From NCBI GenBank assembly GCA_008508345.1, contig QNGE01000748.1, positions 168,383 to 232,382 on the forward strand: a DNA stretch of 64,000 nucleotides. Reading direction: 5' to 3'. Below, piece after piece: positions 11,925 to 25,100 of the stretch (within the stretch, counting starts at the first letter, position 1; every line of letters begins with the position of its first letter). The DNA comes from Paragonimus westermani. Its lineage: Eukaryota > Platyhelminthes > Trematoda > Plagiorchiida > Troglotrematidae. The position numbers were made by a program, and so were the translations under genes. The notes under the pieces were generated by a model. It ran no database searches. It saw only the letters and a list, made by a program, of their open reading frames with translations, and had not been told where the DNA came from.

Positions 11925-12870
11925 GTTTTCAACGCTTCAAAACCCCAATGTGTTCGACTGACACATCTTTCTTCTTAAAGGCAGTTTTAGTGAACGCCCT
12001 GGCAAAGATCTTGATGTACAGAGCAGAGTTCTTATTCGGAAGTGCCTGATTAACTTAGCGAGATAGACGAGGACACGTGCGCGAGTGTAGCTCATCAACT
12101 GTGAAACTTGTGTTCGTGATCCATCATTGTGCCTATCCTCAAAGCTAGTTCAACGTAGTGATATGTTACGAAAATGCATACCATGATGCTCTTCGAAGGA
12201 AAATTGTAAAACAATTATCTGTGAATAAACGCGTAACACCCAAAATAAACTATGTGGAGATAGTTTAATTGATTTTCTTCTTAAAGCTATGGAAGGATTA
12301 CTTACTGTGGCGGCCTAAACCAACGTGAAGAAAGCTGTTAATTGTGACGCTGTGCCGACCCTGGTAGTGATAACAAACGCAAAACCTCTGATGTTCAGAT
12401 CAAGTTTCCATTGATCTTTATCTAAGCGATTTTAAAAACCGAACTTCGGTTTTTGTTCTCAATATGTTGAAACTTATCCTCATTGCCTTCTCATATAGGC
12501 ATAAGCCAATGAATCAATAGTCAGATCCCTATGACCCTCACTTGAATAAAAAAACGGATTCACAAAGGAAACATTTACAAACTTGATTCTGAATAGGTAA
12601 AAAAAATATTACTTTCATGATCGCTGCTTTTATCTAATCAGAGTCCAAATGGGAAATACGTGTTACCGGTAATCAAGATTAATCTGACAGACTGAAAAAT
12701 GCACAATTTCGTGAATATTGTTCAAGATGAACTATAAAAATAGTTGACAGTGCGGAAGGAAGTCACACGAAGTGCAATGTATCTGCACAGTGAAAAAGGA
12801 ATGTTGGTATGAAAACATTTGGCGTCTGTGGTTTAAATAAAAATGATTCGGGCACAGGATGCTCATAAAT
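11925..12870. other. 3' flank of the adhesion gene; no recognisable gene
   Basis: AT-rich sequence with no open frame of note. It should contain the 3' UTR and poly(A) site of the minus-strand gene ending at 12871. I did not find an unambiguous minus-strand AATAAA close to the stop. Confidence 0.4.
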
Positions 12871-13197
12871 TCAAATGGCGGCTGAAGAGAAAACGGCATA
12901 CATAGTAAACAAGAGTATCAGGAATGACACGTTCCGCATCCTCACAGCAGATCCGAATATCCTTGGTGGGCGACCCAAGAGATCTGCTGATGGTGTTTTG
13001 AAAACAGACCAAATCGGTACTAGATCATTGACCAATTCAGAGGATTGCCCCGAAGTAAATTTCGTTATCGTTGTTCGCACATCGGAATAGTGAATCAGTC
13101 GAGGTGAGTCACTCGGTGTGCGGTTCAGGTAGCCGTACTTGTTGATGTCAATACCATCGAGCGAAAATCCATGTTCGTTTTCCGCTTCCACCACAAC
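12871..13197 (-). CDS. adhesion gene exon 11: end of FN3-3, stalk, GPI-type tail, stop
   Basis: The acceptor CCCCTCCAACAG is phase 0. VVVEAENEHGFS closes FN3-3 (F-G strands). About 70 polar residues follow as a stalk. The last 19 residues, beginning VSFLILLF, are hydrophobic and run to the stop with no basic cytoplasmic tail. This is typical of a GPI-attachment signal rather than a transmembrane anchor. Confidence 0.88.
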   Translation of the reverse strand, partial: VVVEAENEHGFSLDGIDINKYGYLNRTPSDSPRLIHYSDVRTTITKFTSGQSSELVNDLVPIWSVFKTPSADLLGRPPRIFGSAVRMRNVSFLILLFTMYAVFSSAAI

Positions 13198-16100
13198 CTG
13201 TTGGAGGGGGGTTTTGGGATGTGAAACAAGCGTCGGGTATTTCGTAGGTGTATCCTTCACCTGATTATAATTGACTTGTCTCCACCTATCGTCCTTCAGA
13301 GAATCAACACCACTTACAACCGAAACGAAATTCGCTTTTTCCTCAAACTAACTAAATGGGTTAATCGAACAACTAAAGTTCTGGAGGGAGATGCAAATAA
13401 CTACAGAATTTTCATTTATGATGCTGACTGATTGCACCCTGTTTAATCCAGATGCGATTAATAGGGAAGTTGAGTCCCATGGAAACAGACAACCGAGAAT
13501 TCGTTAGCCCATAACCACAATACTGTACAGCAAGGTCACTCACGAGCTACTCACTTTTGTCGCACTTTCTTCTTGGGAATCTACCCTAGATTGTACAGAT
13601 CGTTATCTACCATACATTTTGGGGGAATAGTTTGTAACTACTAACAGAATGATAGTAGTTAACTTGTAAACGGCAAGTAATCGGAAAAGGGGAACGTTGT
13701 TTTTCAGCTCTTTTAGTGTTTCAAAGCGTTCTTCCGGGAGGATATTTGGAAATGTACAACTTGGAAAACACTACTTAAGTGCGTCCATCAGAACCAAGGC
13801 ATTCCCCCACACGGTCCACATTTGTTTAGCAAACACGGAAGCTGGTAACGTGTAGAGTAGAATCGACCTGTTAATGAATCACGCTAGCCCACCTGATACA
13901 CTTGATCTGGATCCAGATTGGTTAGATAATAGTAGTTTATGTAGGGGTTGTTGTATTGGGGTGTGAACTGATGCCATGGACCTGAACCAACCACTGTCGG
14001 ATCTGTAATTGCTTGTTCAGGATTCAACGTCTCAGGCGAAAGCAGATGGACAGGTCGAATACGGATCCGGTAACCTATGATTGGCAGCCCACCATTCAGC
14101 GGCGTTTCCCACTGTACCACTTGACTGTATGGATAGGTTCCAAAAACGTGTTCCTTGATCTACAAGGCAACGGCAGATACACACTGAAAGCTAAGGAAGC
14201 GGTGGAATGTTAACAAAATAATTTACAATTGACAATGGCGTCTTTCATCCTGAAACCGACACAATTCAAATGGATAATAAGAACAGAAAAACAACCATTT
14301 TCCTCAACAACTTGAAGTAGATAGATCAGAAGCAGTCATATGATTAGTGTGCTTCTTTAGCATATTTCGGTTTGTCGCAGCGGGTACACGTGCTGCATTC
14401 TGCTAGTTTGTATAGCACTGTGCAGTAAACCGATAGATTCAATAATCCAACACACACTCACCAATGCACATCAGTCGCCAGGGCAATTTGGTGTAGACAT
14501 AAAATTCATTCTGTACACAGAGGAGTGGTTCCTGTCTTTAAATTACACCATGTATGAGAACAGGAAGTTTTCCACTTTTTGTCGCGTAACCTATCCGAAA
14601 GGCTTTTCCCAGATTTCATTGGGGTCTATACGTCAGACAGTTTTGAGCGATCTGTGGCATTGATTCTTTGTGATGGGTTACAACTTGGCGAGATTCGAAC
14701 AACGATGCACTCTTCAGCTTTCTACGAACCCAAGTTGGGATATGTTCGTTGATCCGACTGCTGTTTCGTTCTGCTTGTGTAAGTTACCTGACATTCATGA
14801 AAATCCCAAAGGGATGTTGGTTTCGGTGGTTAGTGGTGCGGGTGTTTTCACCGGTGGTGTTGGGATATGAGGGACGGATGAACAAGACGATCCATTGGAC
14901 TGCATAGAACATGCGTCCCGCAGCTGTCCTGAAAAGTGCTTTCAATAAAATGAAAAGGTCTTCAACCCCATAGGGCGAGTGACGACAGAAGTTGAATTAA
15001 CCTTGGTAGTTGGTTTTCGTCTGCTGAATTTTCCAAAAAGTGTAGATAAATAGTTATTTTCCTTCAGCGGGGCTCTCAACAGTAAAGTTTCTCTCCAACC
15101 GATTTGTCCTCCAGGACAAAACAGAGTTCTCACTAGACCGCGATTTTACTGCTTCGACAGAGGGCTATCATAGTTCAGGTACTATTTCGTTCAAGTATGT
15201 ATCTGGTAAAGAAATCGTAGTGGAGAGTCATCATCATGACGGTGTATGAAGATATTTACGAATGATAGAATACCGACACGTTCATGCTTAATAGTGAAGC
15301 TAGTGTTGGAATTCAGCTGGTTCAGTGGGTAAACTGAACTTGATGTCGTCTTTGGTATCATGGCATAGCTGTCTAATGTCAACTGGGATGTGTCCCTCTG
15401 ATAACACCATCTGCGATCTATTTTGAGAGAGAAGAGAAAAAAATCGGTCAGTAGTCCGCTAAATCCGTTGCCAAAAATGACCCAATTCGTGTCAGACGCT
15501 TGTATACTAGCGGGGCAATCACTTTTAGGGCAGGGAGACATCCAGTGCGCAAAAAATGACTGGTGTTGTCTAGATGGCACTACTTGATTAGCCATTAGCA
15601 GCTTCACGTTGCGATTACGTAACGGCTTCTCAAACAATTTGACCGGGTCAACTAGATAACTGGCCATCAGGCTGTGATTTGTGATCAACGGAACCGAGTA
15701 CAATGAGTCTGCCATTGTTACCAGATAGGTTTTGATATTGCTGATACAGCTGATACATCGATGATAATGTCAACTTAGCCAATTTCTTTGCCATGAAAAT
15801 GCTTGTCTCAGGAAGATGCAGACGACTGAAAATACTGCTTGTGTGAGGAAGTATTACAGAAAAGCTCAGTCGTATTCACCGGGGGGCACAGGTAGATACG
15901 CACTGCACCCAACTGAAACATGACCTGATTGACGAGAACATGCACAATACTTTTCAGACGTCGGCAAGTCCCTGTTACACAAACACAACTGACCGACAAT
16001 CCGTGTTCTGGACCAATAGACAGTTCGGTGTAATTAACCAATCAGACGCTTAGTAATCACTGCAAGTGGGTTTTGCGAGTACGAGTGTCTGTCAAACGCG

Positions 16101-19100
16101 GGGTAGGAGGGGGTAGACAAAGGATGGTGTAAGACTCGAAGGATGACCGCAAGGCTCAGTGATAACGCCAGGCTTAGTGGGCCAAGTGACGCGAAACAAC
16201 CCGTGAATGTGCAAGCCGGCGCATTAATTAGCCGCGGAATTAGCTCGAGTGAACACGTAGGCAACTAGATGAGGCACGGTTTCAAACAGGAGGCACGAGG
16301 GTTAGCGAGTGCGGAACAAGTCTCTCTGTCAATCGGTCGGTAAAAGATTAGCCCACTAAACCCTTAGACACGATTTTCTGTGGCGTGTTCTCCAGCTAGC
16401 CGTATTCCGGTCGGTTTGTTTACTTATTGATGCAATACGCAATCTTCAAAAAATCTACTGGTTTAACGCTAGAGTCAGGAAATAGTAAATTGAGATGTTA
16501 ACACAACGTGATTTGTCTCTTCACAGCTCAGGCCGTTCGGTTTTGGTCAGTTCATTATGTAGCAAGAGAGAAGAGAATGGGAACCTTCTACGCTAGAGCC
16601 GATAGCTGGAATTCCACAAGAGACTGAGACTATCCAGTGGTCTTAATGATAATATTTCTGAAGACAGGAACGCTGTTTGTTGTACGGAAGTCACCATTTA
16701 ATAGAGACGACTCAGTTATAATTTTTCAAAAATCACTTCCTAATGCTAATGCCTTTGCTGAGGAGACAAATTTGCTCGACATTGAAGGTGGTTATGTTGG
16801 GCCACTGTGTAAGATGACAAAGCTCAGACAGCACAAATAACGTCATCATCGTTCGTAGTTACGTGTCATAAGTATACCACACCATGATCAATCTGTTGTT
16901 TCAGTTAGCCATCTTGTTCGTGGCTGAACTGAAGAGCACACAAGCTAGTTTGATCCATCAAACAAGCGTCTTCTTTGTTAACAATACAGCATCAATAAAA
17001 CAATAGTTGAGTACACTCACTCGGACTGGTCCGGGTCTAGTACTGTCCAGAGTACGAACAGAAAACTCATAGGCAGTACCAGAACCCACAATGCTTCGAG
17101 CTGCTAACCGCACTTGATACCCAATCCCTCCTAGAAGGCCATGAATTCGAAAACGTGGTCTGCCAGCCTCTGTTGAAGCATCCAGAGGAAAATAGACAGG
17201 GCCATACCAACGGCCGGGACCGCCGAAAGCTGTGTACATCAACTCGTAGCCTATCGGTGGCATTCCTCCAGTATGTATAGGTGGGTCCACATTCAAATCC
17301 AAGGTAGACTGAGTAACCGTATAGTTGACGAGCTTTATGTTAAAACGGAGAAGTCAACGCAAAATTTGTTTGGTGGCATAGTAAACCATAAAACTCTCAA
17401 TTATTAAGAAACAGGGAAATTCAGAAATATACGAAAACTAACGAATTATGCACGGGCTAAGCCAAAACCTCATAAAAACCTACGCTTTATGAGGTCAAAA
17501 TCCACAAAATGCAAACAACACTGAGAAAAAAATACTCGTGTTGGATGAGACATTTGACAACCACTTTGTGTTCACAAAGTACGAGTACATCTTGAGACAT
17601 GTATGTAACAAATCAACATACATATGTAGGGTGAGATATCAATAGGTCGACTGGCCAGTGACGACAGTAAGATAGGTATCAGCAGACTACAAACAACCTT
17701 TGGGAAGTGAACATCCGTATTCCAATCAATGATCCCAAACCAAAGAAAGGTTTTCATCAAGTCACAGTCCGAAGACGCAGTACACGAATGGGGAGCAGAA
17801 ATATCTCCCATTTACATTCGAGCATCAGAAAAAGTACATCGTATAAAACCTGAATGGGTCCTGTTTGACTCTGAATTAGATAAGCAGACCTCGTACGATA
17901 GCCGACTAACAAGACGCACTGAACCATTGGAGTAGAACAGTAGACACTAAACATCCACAGGGTGTCATTAGAAAATAAAATCTTTTTTAAATATCCCTTT
18001 CACAACAAGATGGGGAGTCTCTGACGGATCTGTTCACAGAGGTCTCACAACAGCAGACTAAAAGCTGTTTCAGATCGACATACGGCGGACTTCTCCACCT
18101 TCGTTCACAGCGGCATTTTTAGGTAGGTTGGAGTATAAACCCAGCTGATTGTTAGACTGAGTGATCAACGATCGTAGTACAGAAATGCAAATTATCGGCG
18201 CCGACGTTATAATATTTGATCAACGGTCATGATTTTGCTGGGATGGGTATCATCTCGAGAGAAGACAGGTTTAATGAGTTCTGTGATCTCGACCTGTCTC
18301 GGAAGTCCTAATCGCGGGGTTATCGATTGGAGTTAACAGGCAGTAACTGTGTCTCCTCTCGAGACGATCGGGCAACCTGATCATTGCTCACAAGCGAGAG
18401 TGGTTGAGCGTTCAGATTTGATGATTCGGTCGTGCCTAATGTGAGGTCAATGGCGCAGTGGTTAACACGGTTGCCTCATGATTGGAATGTCCGGAGTTCA
18501 AATCCCGGCCGTGGCAAGGATATGCACTACTGACGAGCTCTAATGAGATCGAAACTCGAATCTAGTGCTTGTTTTCGAGAGAGGGTGACTGAAAAGTTTA
18601 TCTGAATGCGAACGCTGCGATCAAATGTGAGTGATGTTCAACTTGAAAATAAACCAAATCCCCGACTACTCATCAGTAATACTGAATCGCTTTCATCACA
18701 ATCAGCAATATATTAGTGGTTCTCATGGATGCATAAATGCCATTCAACCGTGAGGGGGAAAAGCACGACCTAGCCAGGAATAAAAAAGGAAGGAATTTAA
18801 GGAGATTCCTGAGGAAGGCCACCCAGGGTGGTTGAAAAGTAGAGTATTACAACTTGCTCTTAACGTTGTGTTATTCCCAATCTGTTTATCAATAAATGCG
18901 GCTATAATTAAACAATAAACTTCAAGTTGATAAACCTTGCAAACAAACAACCGAGCTATATCTGAAAATAAGGGTTTTTACTGCCCAGCGTCATTAAGTT
19001 TATTTGCCTCGGAGACAGCCGAACAACGATAAGATTGATGTCAATGACCTAGATTTACCGTGATCTCACCTAACTTCTCCAGTCACCAACTCTGTGACCC

Positions 19101-22100
19101 TTGAGTCAGAGGGACGAACTGGAGTCACAGTGACCAACAACTCAGTGGACGCCATGTCATCATTTCTCCATCTCGCATCCTACGCCAGTCAGCCGCAGCA
19201 TCAGTAAACAGTACTATGCATGGCTGAAGACAAAGTGGTATCCTAAGTAGACGGAATGAACATCTAACACTATGCGACCTTCGAGATTGAACGAAGGAAC
19301 TCGCTTGGGACTGACTAACAGGTATGTTGCCCTTAACCTCCCCGTTGCCTGCCCGTTAGGAGCACCTGATACGACTGATAGAAAACCGATATTATACCGT
19401 ATACCCTGAGTGGTCAAGTTACGTAATCGTAAAGGAACACGGTGCTCACAGTCGCTTTGCATACGCGACCATCAATCTTCAGACAGATAGCCACCTGTCG
19501 CTGTCCAGCTAAACAAACCGGTACTGGATTAGTTCTTATAAGGTATCCACGGTGAATGATCTAGCCCCGAAGAAAATCAACTGTGTATTACGTAAGCGGT
19601 CGGACTAGTCACCCACCACAGCATATCAGGAAAAGACTAACGCACGGAAACCGGCAACAAATAGCCTCAGCCAAAACAGCCCGAATCAGACTCATTAAAG
19701 AAGCGTCACAAGATTGTAAGCTGGAATTGTGTTGAACGCTAGTGCATGAATGATAAGATCGGAATGCAAACTAGAAAAATGTGACCAAATGTGAGTGTTG
19801 GTCAACTTGAAAATAAACCAACTCCCCGACTACTCATCAGTAATAAGACTAATGTCTAAATATTCTATTTGCAACTGTATCGTTATCCGTTTAAGGGTTT
19901 TTCAAGCTGTTGCATACGTATGGCATAATAGATCAACTTGAAATTCTCCAAAATCCTGCAGTCTCCTTAGTCCACCTCATTCGTTCAACAGGCTCACAGT
20001 GGGATTTCTCACGAAAATAACAGTAAAACACAGTCTCCCTTATCTCGCTGAGGAAAAGTACACACCTGTAGTAGAACGGTGTATGAAATGAGCCATCACA
20101 ATTAGCAAACGGGCTACCTTTGTCATCCCCCCGCGTCTTGGCTACTATAGATTGACGATTTTCCTAACAGTATAGTACCTACACAAGTTAACTAACTGAC
20201 GAGTAATGTGCGCACAATGATAAACTAACCACACTTAGGAGAGCCAATACAATTCAAGAAGTTCACAAATGAGAATAGCAGCCGAACTCAAAATGAGCAT
20301 TTGGCTGGTTGCTTCAACCTAATTCACATTTGATTGCAACCTTGCCGTTCCGAAAAACTGTGCCTCAGCGTTCAAATTTGATGGTTCGATCATGTCCAAC
20401 GTAGGGTCAATGAAGCAGTGATTATTGCGGTTGCCTCACGACAGTGTGGGAATAGTGCTCAATACCACGTTTCTTATTGATTACGAATCAAAGGATCTTG
20501 TTTAAGAGCCTAGTCTGATCACTAAAACATCGACACATGACTCACACCACTAACAACTAAGTCCCATTCTTAAACAAAATAAAGTATCACAGTTGTCGTG
20601 TTCTGTTTAATCTGCAATTATTGTATCCGTAACAAGTAGATTGGCAAAGGGTAGTCACTGGATATTTCTTTCCAGGTAGCCATTATGATCATAATGCTAT
20701 GTCACATATAGGATTATCAAGGTATCGGTTAACATACCCACCTCAAACTCACCAGAGTCGACGTATAAATTCCGGTCTTAACGGAAGGGCGCAAAGCTGG
20801 CGCGTCGTAACAAGACAGGAACTGGAGTGTATTGGAAGAACCAGACCAGAATGTTTACCTGAATGCAAGGCAGTGACTGATCGTGAGTACTGCACAGCTT
20901 ATATCGACCAATTCCCGCACTATAGTTCTGGAATCCCAACAATTGTAGCTACCATATGACAGTTCAATCAGCATTCGGAGCTTAGCACTAATGAGACTGA
21001 TTCACAAACTGCTGTTGATTTGCTCACCAGATGTGATAACATAGCCCATCTATGCAATAAAATTCAGATAGCCAGTCAACTGCTGAAACGTTTATGCACT
21101 GAATAAAAAGGGAATGTGTCTTTCAGTTAGCAAAAGACAAATGGAATTCAGCAGAACACCACTGTACAAGCAAGAAGCAATTAGTACACGAAATAACTAC
21201 CTTTGAATTCTAAATTTGAAATATTTCATAAAATCAACAAAAAGAAAACGACCAAATCCGCCTATCAGAGTTGGTTCAAAGAAGTACCAAATGTGATACG
21301 ATCACAAATGTTTGTTCACGGACTTCTGGTAGGTCGTAAGTAAAATCTCATTGTTTGACCCGAGATGCGGATATCCAAGAGGCACAGTTAGGCAATAACA
21401 TCTAGAGAATTACCATAAAAACTGATTGGTCAGTCGTGGGACTTCGAAACTAACCCTTACAAATGTCTGTTACAACCGGTTAGCTCATAAGATCTACGGA
21501 TTGTTTACAAGGCCCTACCTAAGAGCACACAATGTTCTGGAAATCGATCGTTCGATTATATTAGGAAGGCTTGATAAAGAAACAGCAGCCGTCTTTTTGA
21601 GTAAAGTCCAGTACGTCGTAAAAAGTAATCCGTATGTTGTTTGTTGGAGAGAATTTCTAGAATTAGAAGATCGGAAACGACAATCCAATGACGAACGAAT
21701 GGGATTCTTGGGATAAGAGGTGCAGCAAACATGCTTTCCATACAATCTCATCCAATTGTTATCTTACAAATCGACTGAAACAAACTGAAGCTATCAGTCC
21801 CTACGTAGTTGAACGAACTCGTCCGATAGCAACCGGGGTCCTGCGGTAATATGAACTGTCCAAGACGGATAAAAACTAAACCTGGAGATGTGCAACTCGT
21901 CCAATCATCTGTTGTATAACGACTCCTGAAAATACTGGAACCAGATGAGGAAGAGACCAAGAAATATATTTCGATAAAAAACATTTAAATTAGTGAATAT
22001 CATCCCAAAGTTTTATGTAGTACATTCTTGGCAGTTCGTTGTTACACAGGACATCACTAAATGAAAATCAGACTGCGAACGTAAGAACTTCCAGCTGTTC

Positions 22101-25100
22101 AGTACCAGCAATATTTTTACCCGATGTGTACTGAAATTCATCGTCGGATTAACTGAGTTCATGTGGGTTTATCATTAGACTCGGTACTTACTGAAATCCT
22201 AAGCAGCATGAATGAGAATATCAAGACGTGTTGCGTTAGTAAGGTAACCAGCCATTGTCGAAAGTCTATGGACGATATCTTTTGCGCAGTAGATCAGATG
22301 AAGCGGGAATTATCGACTAATTTTAATGAAGTCTATGTGACAATAAACTACAGGGTGATTGATACTCGTGATTTCACATCGATGTTTCGAGCTTAGTCGT
22401 GCATACTGTTTGACCAGTAGGAGGACACGAAATACACGGAAGTAGGAAAATTAGCGGTGGAAGTTTTCGTATTAACAAGCTGAAGAAAGTCTAGAACATT
22501 AGCATGGAATAGAAGTGAACGATAAAGCTGGCAAACAATAACGATAAGAAAAGACCTGGTTGAAATTTGACATTCAAAAGAAAGCACACTGGATGACGTG
22601 GTTGACATGACTCCCTGTGCAAGGATTGCTGTTAGGACATTTCACAATAAGCGAGAGCTACCACGTCACCTGTGAGATATGAGACATTTATTTTACTGTA
22701 CTTGTGACATACCACACATTGACTGTGCAGTGATAGGCACTCGTCATAAACAGCGTACCATGTTTGGATTCAGTCCGAAACAGCTGAAAACATCATTCTA
22801 ACCACTTGGTTATCTTCGATTGGCGCGCAGACATAGGATTGGTCTATGATTCGTCTACCAGCTCACAAATATTTCATTACGATGGGTTGAACGTTGCATT
22901 CTGTCTGCTGATGAGACAGCCTCAGCTCGAGTATGCCAGCCGAACTTCTGTATCTGGAAGCAACTCATGCAAACTCAGAGGGCGCCATGGACGGATACGG
23001 TCAGTTATCTCATGAGGCATCCTGGACCCAAACCAACGACCCAGAATGGTTAGCACTGACTACCTAAAGCCTGTCTAGCTTGCGTTTCTAACAATGGCGA
23101 AGGTATGTTTGTAATTTAGTGGATTATTCTGTACATTGGTGGCATTTGCTTATTGAGCAACTCTCTGGTCGTCACTTGATTTTATGCAGCTGCAACATCC
23201 AGAGGAGAAAAATTAGGAAATCCAAACAAAACATTGTTTTTCATAAATTCTAATGGGGTTTCCAACTAGTTAGAACGTATTGTGAGTCTCTTCTTGGTGA
23301 AACAATTCAAGTCATACATAAAGTTTAACATCAACGTTACTGAAATCAGAACGACTGCCAAATTTCCGTTGAGTGTATTATCAAAAATACATATCCACCT
23401 AAGATCTGTTTATCCCCCACTAACACCTGAACCTCCGAAGATGTAAATCTTGATTGCTTTTGTCCCACTGACCGTAGCGACATCGCTGTAAGCACTAATG
23501 TTCGCTCGGAAAGTGTCGATATATAGTGCCATTGAGGCTTGAAAAAATGAGCATTCAGGTCGGTCATTTCGATAATGCTGAGTCTTAGTTAGTTGCCAGA
23601 ACCGGACTACCATCACCCCACTCAGATATTGATGAGCCGTTGGTGTCAGTGCGCGCTTAGAGCAAGTATAATTAACCAACACTGGTTTCAGATCAGACGT
23701 AACCTCGGATAGACATATCACACAGCTATTAATCGTTAGTGACGTATACCCATTCCACACTGTTGATTTTACTGAATCACCATTTGAGGTCCAATTTGTG
23801 CATTGCTATAATAAGCATCGATCGTAACTTCGTTGGACAATGACCGTAACGGCAACAACGAAGTTAGGGACTCGGCGAACTGTCCAAGACCATATTAACG
23901 CACCTGTAGCAAGCTGACTTAAAATGCTAGTTGGATGAACCCAACGTTAATTACCCCCAAATAGTGCGGAACGTAAATCACACGTGGTTTACTGAGCGGA
24001 TATTATCGCACACAGCACAACAGTCAGCAGGTTTAGCCAATACTGGATCTCGGAAATCCGTAAAACTGTGAGATATCAGACGAGCTATTCTTCACAGCAG
24101 TTAAGATAAAAAAAATTAGAGAAGAAAGTCTACAGAAAATTCTGGCTTAGCCTGACTGTTGAAAAAGTTCGGCTGACTAAGAAATTGCTGGTATCTAATG
24201 TGCTCTGTAGACCTACTGCAATAGGAAAGGCATATATATTCGACAGCAGCGGTCTCATTTTCGTTCTGCCGGAGAGAGCCCCGGAAAAATCTATCTTTTT
24301 AGCCAAATTGGATCGCGGTGTCCAAAGTACTGCTTACCAACAATTGTCATTTTCAACGAACACAAAGGTGCATTCGATTCAGTAGACTGATCTGTATGTA
24401 TAGGGTCTCTTACAAAAAAGAAACGTTCTTGACAAGTACGTGGACATGGTTTGAGGTGGTTACACCATTAACTCTGCTCAGATTTCAAAATACAGTGAAC
24501 AAATCAACAAATTCAGCGTTAAATGAGGCTTATATCAGAACCGTCCACGTTCACCATTTTTGTCCGAGTGTGACACACGAACTAACGAAAGACTGTCCAC
24601 TGAGCGGGTAATATGTTTGACTGGATCTACCTTCTTACAAAAGGCTGACCGATATTGATCATACTGGCGGCAAAATAATGTTCAGCTTTTACTAACCAAA
24701 ATTCCTTGGTACTAAACATTTATCAGAATAACATTCAACAAGTCTAGTCATTTCTGTGACCTCAACTTGCAGAAAAATATTAGTCGTGAGACCATGGATT
24801 GTGTCTGACAGAGCGGACAGTGTGTATACTCTCGAGGCCAACACACAATCAGAGTAGTAGTCACAAGCATGCGTAGCTGAATGATTAGGTGTCAGAATTT
24901 CACTGGCGCAGTGATCAACACGGTTTCCTAGTGAAAATGTAACCAAAATCCAAATCCCGACTGTATGCACCACCGATAGGCTTTGACAAGAGAGAAATTT
25001 AAGTGTAGTACTTCTTTTTGCAAGAAGATGACGAAAGTACCTAGAGTATCGTGCGAACCGCGTTCATTTGCAAGTGATGTTCAAATTATATTAGTTAAAA

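Noticed and set aside
12875..13090. Plus-strand 71-aa ORF
   Set aside because: Antisense shadow of adhesion exon 11.
18451..18505. True tRNA gene at the A and B boxes
   Set aside because: The sequence cannot form a full cloverleaf with acceptor stem and anticodon arm; the boxes are part of a repeated SINE head.
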